Of a DNA stretch of 64,000 nt, positions 1-11,300 are shown piece by piece. The stretch is from positions 2,609,001 through 2,673,000 of the forward strand of contig CM076945.1 of the NCBI GenBank assembly GCA_039566865.1. The letters run 5' to 3'. A program made the position numbers and the translations under genes. Position 1 is the stretch's first letter. Each line of letters opens with the position of its first letter. The DNA is from Aurelia coerulea. Its lineage: Eukaryota > Cnidaria > Scyphozoa > Semaeostomeae > Ulmaridae. The notes under the pieces are model-generated. The model worked only from the letters and a program-made list of their open reading frames with translations. It was not told where the DNA came from and ran no database searches.

Positions 1-354
1 CTTCTTTTCACGCTTTCCGAAATTACAGATTTTTATAAGTTAGATTTTACCTATATTGACAATACTCAGAAAAATAGAGCAAAAATAAGGAAAATACTCG
101 CGTCTTTCGGCTATCATCCAAACTTTTATTGATTCCAATACCTTCAATATTCTCCTCATAACAAGTTTTCAAACATGTGAAATTCTTTTTGCTCCCCCAC
201 CCGGTAAGTTCCACGCATCCTTGCATTAAACCTTGCTCGACAGGGACTCATGAATGAATGTACAAAATGAGCTGCTATCAACTCAAGAAAGTAAGCAAAA
301 GTCTCGTTCGTCAGACAGCCAATAGCAAACATAAGTACAATGGAGGACAATGGT

Positions 355-961
355 AGATTTTGTAATACAATAGCAACAGTTGCATTTGATTGACACCTCA
401 ATTGAAAGCGATTAGCGACTTAAGCGACTGCAAACAAAGGAACTCATCTCAACCAGTAATTCAAAACAGACAAAGCCGCAAAAGTTTCCCCGAAACTTGT
501 AGGGCAAAGTCTCGCCATGTGTGAGGGAAAAGTGATTTTTAAGAGAAATTATGTGCTTTATAACGAAAGAAGAAGGGTAACTCTAAAGATCTGTCTGGCA
601 GATTTTGTTTATTTAATTCAGGAGCTGTGTGGTATTTGCTTCATTTAAGCCCTAAATACACGAGAATTAAAAGGCCTCCTGCTCGGCTTCTGAATCAAAT
701 AAGCAAAATCCGCCTGACAGAACTTAAGATTTACTCTTCTTCTTTCGTTATAAGCACATAACTTCTCTTAAAAACCACCTTTCGCTTGCACAAGGCGAGA
801 GGTTGCACTACTGGTTTCGGAGCAACTTTTGCGGCACTGTTTGTTTTGAATTACTGGTTGAGAGAATTTCCTTTGTCTGCAGTCGCTAATCGCTTTGAAA
901 TGAAGTGTCAATCAAACGCAAACTGTTGCTATTGTATCCAATTGTATCACAAAATACAGTG
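355..961. mobile_element. Foldback element with ~250-bp inverted arms
   Basis: The left arm (about 355-620) reappears in reverse complement at about 690-961, at roughly 80% identity by eye. Shared blocks include GCGATTAGCGACT, CTCAACCAGTAATTCAAAAC and ATAACGAAAGAAGAAG. Only about 70 bp separates the arms. No transposase fragment is seen inside. I could not find a clean target-site duplication, so the outer edges are approximate. This is a palindromic non-autonomous DNA transposon or an old inverted duplication. Confidence 0.7.
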
Positions 962-1139
962 AAGTTCATACTGTCGTCGATTGCAGCTTGAATCACAATC
1001 GAATTCGCTGTGAAAAGTTTTGCGAGGTGATTGCCACCATACGTTCTTCTGGTAATGGCCTAAGTTTTTCCATGGGTAGCTATACAACAAGCGCCCCAAC
1101 TAATATTTAGCTGCAGAGAAATAATTTCAATATTTCTGT

Positions 1140-1395
1140 GGAATAGCTCCTCCATAGTAGTAAAAAATGTTTTCCTCCGCAAAAGAACAAAGCTGTGGGA
1201 ACCAAGCACAACTGCAGTGTCTAACTACCCATGTTTTTTCAGCGTGTGGAGTAGCTCCTCCATAGTAGTAAAAAAGTCTCTCTTAATGTCTTTTCCTCCG
1301 CAAAAGTAAACAAAGCTGTGGGAACCAAGCACAACTGCAAAAAAGTAAGAAACTAATTAAGTCTACTAAAACTACCCATGAAACTTTTTCAGCGT
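1140..1395. repeat. Imperfect tandem duplication, two units
   Basis: Two head-to-tail units of about 110 and 145 bp both run from TAGCTCCTCCATAGTAGTAA through TTTTCCTCCGCAAAAG and GGGAACCAAGCACAACTGCA to a TTTTTCAGCG end. The second unit carries extra insertions. A related piece with CTCCTCCGCAAAAGCA and CAACTGC lies near 9255-9300, so the unit belongs to a dispersed family. Confidence 0.75.
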
Positions 1396-1615
1396 AAGTT
1401 TCTTTTTAATTTTGCAAGTCTCTGTTGACCGAAGCAATATTCGAGCAGCATCATTCAAGTCAAAAAGAACAGGGAAACAAACAAGGGATTCGGTTAATAA
1501 GTCTGGCTCGATGAAAACAAAATATGTATATCATACAAAACTTGTTGCTGTTAGAACTCAGTTACAATTGTTACGAAATTGGATGTATTCACAAATGTAC
1601 AAATTTCCGAATGAA

Positions 1616-1621
1616 TTTATT
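1616..1621 (-). terminator. AATAAA poly(A) signal of the coiled-coil gene
   Basis: The minus strand reads AATAAA about 44 bases beyond the TAG stop at 1665. It is the first canonical hexamer downstream and would give a very short 3' untranslated region. The motif is seen; its use is inferred. Confidence 0.45.
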
Positions 1622-1664
1622 TACAATTAGGTCAGAACTTGCGCCAGTTTGCAACTTTACAAAC

Positions 1665-2374
1665 CTACACTAAAAACATTGAAGTTCTTTGCTTCGTCTC
1701 TTCTGAGGAGGAGCCTTCATCGCTTGTTGTATATCCAAATTCATCTGAAGTGTTCTGCGTTGCTTCTTCTGAGAAGGAGCCTTCATCGTCGCTTGAAAAA
1801 TATCGACATTCATCTACAGTGCTCTGCTTCGTTATTTCTGTGAAGGAGCCTTCATCACTTTGTATATATCGAAATTCACCGGAGGAGGTGCCCTGCTTCG
1901 TTTCTTCTGAGAAGGAGGCTTCATCGTTTACTATATATCGCACCTTATCGCTTTTCTTGGCTTTCCGGCTCTTTTCGTTTGCTTTACTGCCTTTATGTTT
2001 CCTTGTTTCGTTCTCGATATTAGAAAGATTAATTTCCTCCAAGAGAGCATCGATATCAAGATCTTCTGTTGGGCCTAAATCAGTCGTCATCTTTGTCTGC
2101 GATGGGCTGAAGTCAGGTCGCTTTACTTTTCTCTGTGACCTGAAATTTTCTGTTATTTTCGGACTGAAATCAGGGGCCACCTTTTGGTCCCGTGGGTGGA
2201 AATCGTTCGCCACGCTCTGCAGCTGTGGACTGTAATCCGACGCCATCTTGTTCTCCTTTGAAGTAATGCTGCTTGCCTGCTCTGATTTCTTGTTTTTCCG
2301 TTTGGAAGCAAGACTATTGAGCATGTCATCATCGACATCGTTAAAACCAAGTGATGTTGCGGAAGACTTTGTTT
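1665..2374 (-). CDS. Coiled-coil gene, last exon: DFSP and RYI-DEGS repeats
   Basis: The exon opens after CCTACAG with two bases that complete the phase-1 codon of exon 8, and ends at TAG. Its first part contains spaced D-[YF]-S-P-type motifs (DYSPQ, DFHPR, DFSPK, DFSPS, DLGPT). Its second part has four tandem 20-23-residue acidic repeats, such as FRYIQSDEGSFTEITKQ. A basic patch (KHKGSKANEKSRKAKKS) lies between them and could be a nuclear localisation or nucleic-acid contact region. Confidence 0.78.
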
Positions 2375-5300
2375 CTGTAGGAATGATATTTCATGTTGTT
2401 AAATGTTGATGAAAAGAAGAAGATTTGGAAAGTTTTACATACACCAGATACAAAATTGTTGTGCTTCGAAATTCATCTGCAAGTCTTCTAAATTTATCTG
2501 GGCCGAATTCTACCTAAAGTAATTTTGTCTGGTTTTCAGATCTTGCAGTTTTGGAAGTCAGCTATTTAAGACGCGAATTCGGCTGTTTGAATCTCAGCTG
2601 AAAAGATCCAATTTTTCCGGATACCAAATCGAAACATTCCACACTTTATATTTTCGGCATAAAGTGAGCAAAGTATCTTATCATCTAAATGCCGATATTT
2701 AAGTAGACTAGACTTCTGACTTTTCTGTTTGCCCACAACTTACTGCTATTGAAGCGATTTCACAGTCTTCACTTCAATTTATTTTTTCATTTCATGTACC
2801 TAACTACCGGGAAGGTGCAATTGCTGATTTGCAAGGGGCCCTCCCATAAAATAAAAATAAACTTTATTATTAACAACACTAACCTTAAAGACTATAACAT
2901 AAAACCTTACTACAATCTAAAATCCTACAATCTAAATAAACAAATCAGCTATTTATAATCAACTTGGTATTATCAACAAATTTATAAAAAAACGTTGACT
3001 TACCTTGTTTAGGTAGCACAATTTTGTTCCCTGATTCAGCCTCTTGTTCATTACTTTCCAACAAATCTTTGGCAAAATCATCCAGAGCCTTCGAAGTCGC
3101 ACCAGGAGTTGTGCTTGTATCGCAAAATGATGGAACATACGCCGGAGGAAATGTATCATCGTCATCCTCTGAGAGGGAGCCTTCATCGCCTGTTATGTAT
3201 CGAACATCAGTGCTGATTTCTTCATCAAAATCTGGGAGTTGCGTTTCTGTTGTAGCATCTTCTTCCTCGAGCATTTTCTCTGCAAAAGTTCTGCGCTCAT
3301 CCTTCCCCTTGTTGTATTCATCGCTTGCAGAGGTGTGCGGCTGTGTCTTGGCTGGCTGCTCACTGTGGATTGTAGCTTGCTCTTTCTTGGTAGGCCCTTG
3401 TGCTGCTTCATCCTGCTTTAGGAAGAGAAAGCAAAGAGTCGTTCAGTTGAGAAAGATCGTGGAATGAATTGAAGTATTTGAAAATGAGTTAAATTCAAGT
3501 GAATTTGCACCTACCGTTCACATCAGATTAAATCGATTCAAAGCTGCATATAAACCAGCAAGTAATCTCTTCGGTTAAACTCCTTATTTACAAACCAATT
3601 TTATTTTGATCTTATCGTTATATGTGAATTTTATGATTAGATACATTTATTTTGTTGTTATTTTACAGGGCAGTTTGGAAATCAGTATTTAACTGTATAT
3701 TTTAACCCTGTTTAAAGAATATAAAATGAAATGAAGTTGTTTAAAGACTTGAAGCCCAGCCTTCTACCCGTCGAATGTAGACTCATTGACAATTCTCAGC
3801 ATCTATTGTTGATATGGTGTGGAAGAAGCACAGGGAAACCAGGAAAAATATGTGTTGCTAGAAATAAAACTTGACTGTCTTTGTCCCCTGTCCTCTCCTG
3901 TCTCCTGCGTAACCTATTGATACGCTAATCAAAGGGGACTAAGGTACAAAGATGACCAAGAGCGCAGGGGTACCAGACGCTCTAACATGAAATGGAGACC
4001 GTGCAAGCGCACGCCCATTTTCCCAATTTTTGCACTGAATGAAGAAAAACGTCTGACAGTTCATCGCTGTTTATTCCATCTGATTTATCAGCGTCCTTAG
4101 GCCCATTCCGTTGCATTTTATTTTCAGCAGCATGAGAAGACTTCTTTGACCGTGTGTGATCGCCTGAATAGCAGGCTATCCTGGACTCTGGTTCCAGGGT
4201 TCCAAGATTCCAGTCCGTTGAATAGGCTAAGCTACTGTTCAAATGAGCTCAGCTGATTTGCACCGGAACGAGGTTGGGGTGCACTGTACCAGACTCTCCA
4301 TTTTATGTTAGAGAGTCTGGTACCCAGGTAATAGAAGATGAATTGATTTTAAAAAGGAAATTTACCTCTGCAAAAATAATAAGTTTCGAAAGAGTTTTCA
4401 AAGTCTCATCTTCTTCATCGTCAAAATCAACTAAAAGATCATCCACCTCTTCGACCTCATCTTCTTCAGAATTCAGTATCTGTAGCTTTAGCTGTTGTTG
4501 TTGCTGCTGTGGTTGGTGCTGTTTGGTAGCGTGGCTCTTGTATTGTCGTGATTGTTGCTTTTCGGCAACTCGTTTGTAGCTTTCTTCTTCGTCATTCGAA
4601 GATTCAAAGTCAGATTCGTATCCATTGTTTACTGGAGGATTCTTCCCATTGTCAATTCGTGCATCTTTATTTTGAGACCTATCAATAAGAGGCTATCAGT
4701 AAGAGGCAGGCTCTATCGTTACATTACATTACAGCTGTTCGCATCACAATTTCTGATTATAGTCTGGCCCAAATTGGATGTCACCTGCAAATACCCACGA
4801 ATAACAACAACAGAAATGTTTTGCAATGGAATTTTGCGTTATCGCAAATCTCATGTGACATCTAATTTGAGACGGACTTTGGTACTTCAGATTGCAATAC
4901 CAAAATAATGAATATGCTTTTTCTTTATAAGAAACTAATTAAGAAACCTCAGATTTTTAAATCGCCAAATAATCGAGAAACTTCAGTACTGGGAAAATAT
5001 AACTTATTCACTTCACTAAAGGAAATCCTGATCGTGTTTTACTTTATTCCCTACTCACGAAAGGTACTTGAGTAATGTCGAAACATTGGAAAGGCTTCAA
5101 AAAACTTTGTTTTGAAATGTTCATGAGAGGACAGGTAGTTAACATGAAGATTGCTATGGAACCTCTAAAAGAAACTTGTAAGAAACTCTGAGTACTCAAT
5201 CACATATTTTCTTAACACTCACCTTGTTTCAGCCTTCTTTGGAACCTCACTAGAATTTTTCAACTGATTTTCAAGTTCCTTACATTTAGTCATCAAATCT

Positions 5301-8300
5301 TTCTTATCCTTGGCCAGTATTTCGATCTCATCATGCGCATTTTTCCAATCATTTTCTCTGCTCTTCAAGACGTTATACTTCTTTTTCCTTTTCTTTAATT
5401 TGTTTTCAACAATTTGTCGTTCTTTTTGGCACTCCTCCTTTTCGTTCATCAGAACTTGAATCCTGTCTTCCAACTCTTGTATCACTTCTTCTAAGTTTCT
5501 TTTCTCTGCGAGAAGTTGGGTACGTTCTTCGTCAATTTCGGTAATATATTTGTTCTTTGCTTCAATTCCAAGGTCTTGTTGCTCCAAACTCGCTGTCAAT
5601 TGTGCAATTTCCTCGTTTTGTTTCAGCAATTCCTTTTCACAGATTTCAATCTTGTCACGAGCCTGCTCCATTTCCTCATTTAGGCCAGTGATCTTTCTGT
5701 TGAGCTGTCGCTCAATTTTGGCAGCTTGTTTGGTAATTTCTTCTGCTCTTTCCTGACTACTTGCAAGCAAAGATTCCAATTCATTCACAATGTTTTGCCA
5801 TTCTTTAATTTCTCGCTTCAGCTCTGAAATTTTGTCAGCCTTCCTTTCGTCGCTATCAGCAGCACCAGCGTTGAGATCTTCAGTCTCTCGTTCTTGCTTC
5901 TTGAAAGCTTCAAGTTTAGCTCGAAGCTCCTCAAGTTGTTTATTCAGTTCTGACTTTTCAGATTGCAAAGCTTGTTCATTTTCCTCTGCAGTATTCAGCT
6001 GCTCCTGAGCTTCTTCAAGGCTCAAAGACAGGTCTGCCTTACTGATTATTTTCCTATAAAGCTCTGTTACCTTTGCCTCAAGATCAAGAACTTTAGCCTT
6101 ACTCTCATGCAAAAGACCTTCTTTGTCTGCCAAGCAATCCGCAATTTCAATTTTCTCTTCAGCAAGCTTCCGGCACAACTTGTCCTTCACTTTGAATTTC
6201 TTTTTCAAATCTTTCTGTTTTGAAATAAGATACTCACAAGCTTCTTTCCATTCCTGCAGCTCCTTGTTCAAATCATGACAATGTTGTTCAAACTCTTCTT
6301 TCGCATTTTCTGCAACTTCAGTCTTTGACTTAAGCTGCACAAGTGCTTGCTGCATATCTTTAAACTCCTTTGATTTGTCATGGAAGAGTTCGGAAATTGT
6401 TTCCGTTCTGCGTTGGTCGTATTGCGGAACGGAACTTTTCCGCTGCAGCTTTTCATCTTGCTTTTGAGGCGAAGAAACTTTCATTCTGAGATAGTGTAGC
6501 TCGTTCTCTAAAAGTCTTTCTCTGTGCTCAATTTCTTTTTCTAAATTCTCCATGCTAACCCTTCTGGCTTCCAATTCGATTTCTAGCTCTTCTTTTTGTT
6601 TGCGAAGTTCCTCGAATTCTGGATTTCCCTCCCTGCAAATCTGACACAAAAGATGTTCTCTGTTTCAACTCGGTCTCCAAGTTTGAATTCCTTGCTTCCA
6701 GGTTTTCGAGCTCAAGTCTCGATTCTTGTAGCTGACTCTCTAGGAAATCCTTTTCTTTTAGCCCTGAAAGAATTCCACTTGTTTTAATTTCAGGCATTGA
6801 GCTGCGTTTTCGCTCGTTTACATGCTCTTCCATGGATCTTTTCAAACCTTCCTTTTCCTTCAGATTTTTCTCAACTGCAGAGTTCTTTTCGGTTAGAATA
6901 TTGATTTCATTTTGTGATTGCTGTAGCTCTGCATCCAAGTGTTCAAGAGGCTCTTCACTCAAAGATTCCTTCCCTTGTAATTCTTTTGCAAGATTTTGAT
7001 TTGTTTTTGTGAGCTCCTCGAGCTTGATTGAGCTTGACTGTAAGTCTCTACTAGCTCTGTTCTCCTCTACATAACTATTTTCTAATTCAAAGCCTCCCTT
7101 GCTTTTGAGATTTCTCTCCAACAAAGACGTCTTTTCGGTCAGAATCTTCACTTCATTCTGCAATCGTTGCAGCCCTTCTTTCAGGGATTCTTTTCCCTGC
7201 ACTTCGTTCATGAGCTCCTGGTTTGATTGTATGAGCTCTTCAAGCTTCATGGCACTTTGCTGAAGATCCCGTATAGTTTCATCCTGCTCGAGACTGTCAT
7301 TTTCTAATTCTGAATTGCCCTCGTCTTTGAGACCTATCTCCACCACAGAATTTCTATCAGTGAGAATCCTAAATTCATTTCGAGATTGCTGCAGCTCCTC
7401 TTTGGAGGATTTCGTGAGTTGCTTCAATTCGATTGCACCTTGTTCAATGTTTCTTCTGGCTCCATCTTTCCCTGTAATATCATGTTCCAATTCTGAGCTT
7501 TCCTCGTTCTCAAGATCTCTCTCTAGCATCGAATTCTTTTTAGTGAGAGTCAGAATTTCATTCTGGGAATGCTGAAGCTCCTCTTTCAGGGATTCCTGTC
7601 TTTGCAGTTCTTCTACTAGATTTTGGTTTGTTTTTGTGAGCTGCTCAAGCGTGATTGCAGTTTCTTGAAGATTTCTTATATATTCGTCCTTCTCCAGAAC
7701 ATCATTTTCCAACTCTAAGCCTACCTTGTTCTGGAGTTCTCTTTCTAGCAAATGATTCTTTTCAGATAGAGCTCTAATTTTGTCCTGCGATTGTTGAAGC
7801 TCTTCTTTCAGGAATTCCTTTCTTTGTAATTTTTTTACGAGATTTTGATTTGTTTTTATTAGCTGCTCAAATTTGATTGTAATTTCTTTGAGATCTCGTA
7901 TAGCTTCGTTTTTCTCTTCAAGCTGACTTTCTAACTCTGCATAGTTATCTTCCATCTGTTCTCTCTGTTTTGAAACCTTTTCAAGCTCCTCATTCAGCGC
8001 ATCATACTCCATTATCGCTGTCTTTTCCTTTTGCTGAGCTTTGATCTTCTTGAGCTTATCTTTGTACTTCATCTTCATCTTTTTCAAGCGCTCTTCAAGG
8101 TGTTCATTCCTCTTCAAGAGCTCTGTAATCTTCAAGCCTCGTTCTGTCATCTCTGCCTCGATTTGAGGCAACTTCTCTTTCAACTCTGAGCTCTCGTCAT
8201 CTATTTCCAGCAATTTGCTTTTCAGCATTTCATTTACCTTCGAGAGCTTGTCGATAACTCGTTGGTTGCGTGCCTCAGTTTTGTAAGCTTTGCGTTTGAT

Positions 8301-11300
8301 TTTTGCTAACTCCATATCTTTCTCATCCAACTTGAGATTGGCCTCTTTGTTTTCCCGCTCATGATCGTCCGCCCTCTCTCGGTATACTTCTAAATCTCGC
8401 AAGAGTGCGGTACTCTTCTCCGTAAACTCTTTCTTAACAGCTATCTTGGAATGAAGGTTTCTCTCTTCCAATTCACTATAGCTCTTCCTTAAGTCTGCAT
8501 TCTCTTTAAGAAGAATATCATTCCTGTCTGTCAAGCGCTGAATCTCCTGGTCGCTCATCCTCAGTTTCCTCTGCAGCTCCTCCTTCTCGTCAGATAAATC
8601 CCCAGCCTCGATCTTAGTCATATGCATGCATTTCTCAGCCTCGTGCCTAGCATTCTTTTCAATTTCGAGCTCTTTCTGTAAATTCTTCATTCGTCTTTCC
8701 ATGGCTTCACAAAGCCCAGTCTTTTCCTGAAGCTGCTGTTCAGCCTAGATGATGAAATAGTAAACATATTTATTGATAAGGATAAGGAGACTGCTATGAT
8801 TGAATCAATCGAAAGAGGGCTTGATAATCCGCACCTTAAATCGGAATTGAGCGGGTTACATGGGTAACAGAATATTGTTTGTTCCTGCCAAGACGCAGCC
8901 CAAATAAGGATGGTTTAGCATGCAATACACTTGGCTGTTTCATAAGCAATTCAATAGTCATTTAAATAAACATGGGACAATAAGTCTTGCTAGAACTGAA
9001 GGCAAATGCAGTGGTCAGATGTCTTTTCTGCATTGGCAAATCACTCTTTTAGTACAGTAAGTCTTTTAGTTTTCAAATTAGCACACTTCCAGCAAAAGAT
9101 GCACCTTATATCTGTTGTTTTGCACAGCACATGTGTACTAATGTGCTTCTTCTGAGAAAATTCTGTACTTCTGTGGAGAAGGTAGCGAAAGAGAAAAGGA
9201 AAGGAAAATAAGATTTCTCCTCGCTGCCTCATCAGCAGAAGCATAGGAATCATTCCTCCTCCGCAAAAGCATAGAAGTACAACTGCGATGCCCTCTAACT
9301 ACCAAGATCTGCATCACAAAAAGCAGCTGAGTATTTTGAAAATTTAAGAATTTTACTCACCAATCTTTCTCGGTCCAAATCAGCTTGCAAAGAATGATTT
9401 TGGTTCTTGTAATCATTAAATTTCTTTTGGAGTCGATCGTGCTCCTCTTGCTGAACTTTTACCATGACTGATTGACAAAATAAAGACGATTTGAATAAGA
9501 AGACAGTTACCGAACAAGAAGAGCTCTTCAAATCTCGGTTCTTCCGAAGTAGAATTGTTTTCTTCGTAACTAATTTTGCTTTAAAATACAAAGAATTCTA
9601 GTTCTGAAATTTCTATACCTTACCTTGACAAATTTTTCGAACATACCCTGCTCCTAAAGCAAACTTGGGAGACATCCGCAAACTTTTGAAAATTTTACCA
9701 ATCATCGGACATCTGAGATCATAACTGCAAGGAGTTCCTAGCAGAAAGTAAAGGTCTAAGGTTTTATTGTCTACGTTGGATAAACTGATAGTCAGTCAAT
9801 CTATTGGTACACCTTGCAGAGGGATATTCCTGCAAGGTGCCATGTGCTGACATCAAAAATGTTGTCATCAGTTCATTCTCCAAGACCATAGCATTACCTC
9901 AAACCTCAGTTCAAGTTGATCTGTCAATTTCGCACAGAGCTGCTTACCTTTCAATTCTTGGCGTTCATTTTCTGTTTTATCCAAAATGAATCTTGCTTTT
10001 TTCAGCTTTTTCTCACTGAGTTCTAATTCATCAGTTAGTCTTTTGTTTATCTTCTTGTTTACGTTAAGCTCTTCGGTGACTTCTTCCAACCTGCACGAAT
10101 AATAAATATTATTTAATCACTTTTTCAGTATATCCTCTCATTTTCATTTTCGTTTATTGTTCCTTTATTCGTTTACTGATTTATTCATTCATTCGTTCAT
10201 TCATTCATTCGTCCATTCATTCATTCATCATTAAACTATGAATGAATGAATGAATGAATGAATGAATGAATGAATGAATGAATGAATGAATGAATGAATT
10301 TACATCTTAGCAACTCGATCCAAAGTGCCAAAGAGGGCAATGAGAAAGTGAAAGAATTAGAGAACACTGCGACTAATGAAATTTTGAGTACAGGCAACTG
10401 CGAAATACTGAAACTGATTATTTTATTACCTTTAATACGGTATAATGATAACGAGCAATAGGCAATTGAAACGCATGGGTCTCCCATAGTAAAGGAATAC
10501 ATGGAAATCCTGTTCTCTTTTTTTTGGATTTTGGCACTTTGGTGTCATTTTTGCAAACATTGGTCCAAGGTTGCGCTTTGAAAATGTAGGCGGCACACTT
10601 CTACGTGTGGTATGACAAAGTTATGAATAAATAAAAAGTAAAGATAAATATGAATAAATGATTTAGAAGAATGAGACTGGCATCAGAATATTTTGTATAC
10701 CTGTAGTTATTGTTTGATGCATATGAACCATTATGTTGTGCTGCTCCCAGTATTTCTGACATCTGCATAAACTGACTCTTGGAAAATTGTCCACCCAATA
10801 ACGGTAACGAAGCACCTACTTGGAAAGCTTGTGTGCCATTTTGATCTTGCCTTACTAGATTCCGAGCTGGCTTATTTCCTGAGACAAGGAAATTATTCAC
10901 ATTTTTAACCTTAGTTAGGATATAGATTATAGACTTGACAAAGAATTCTGAAAGAAAATATGCCGTGATGTTGATATGGACATGCTGACTTGTTCAGTCA
11001 TGAATTGATAGAGCTTTCGATTCCACAAATACCCTCTTTGAATTGTGAGACTTCTTGAAAACCTCCGAATTTAATAAAATTGCGTTGCTTAGCGCATAAT
11101 TTTCAAACGAAAAGGAGGAAGATGATTTGGCCTATACATTTGCTAGCATTATTTGCTCTTTGCTTGGGTTTCATTCTGTGTCATGGCATTTACAATTTTT
11201 AGGCCTGATATGTCAAACTTCATTTCATCAAAGAGGTCTGGTCAGCTTTGAATACAGCAGTCAAATCAAGCGATTTCAACTAAAACACCAAAATAATTCG

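Larger units (their letters stand above)
1..1664. other. Gene-free repeat-rich stretch downstream of the coiled-coil gene
   Basis: No convincing coding exon is visible. The stretch holds a 600-bp foldback (about 355-961) and an imperfect tandem duplication (1140-1395), both listed separately. The short open frames lack family features and splice-site support. The last 45 bases adjoin the stop codon of the minus-strand gene and would be its short 3' untranslated region. Confidence 0.6.

Noticed and set aside
1639..2235. 198-codon open frame on the plus strand
   Set aside because: It is the antisense of the last coiled-coil exon. Its apparent repeats are the reverse complement of the acidic repeats, whose minus-strand frame has splice and stop support.
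9626..9657. Micro-exon encoding EQGMFEKFVK in the coiled-coil gene
   Set aside because: It has a plausible AG and a GTAAGG donor and would join a phase-0 start at 9450. It cannot follow exon 4, which ends in phase 1, so the direct 9948-9467 junction is simpler. Transcript data could revive it.
10160..10300. CRISPR-like or satellite array
   Set aside because: It is a 4-bp microsatellite with no repeat-spacer structure, in a eukaryotic intron.
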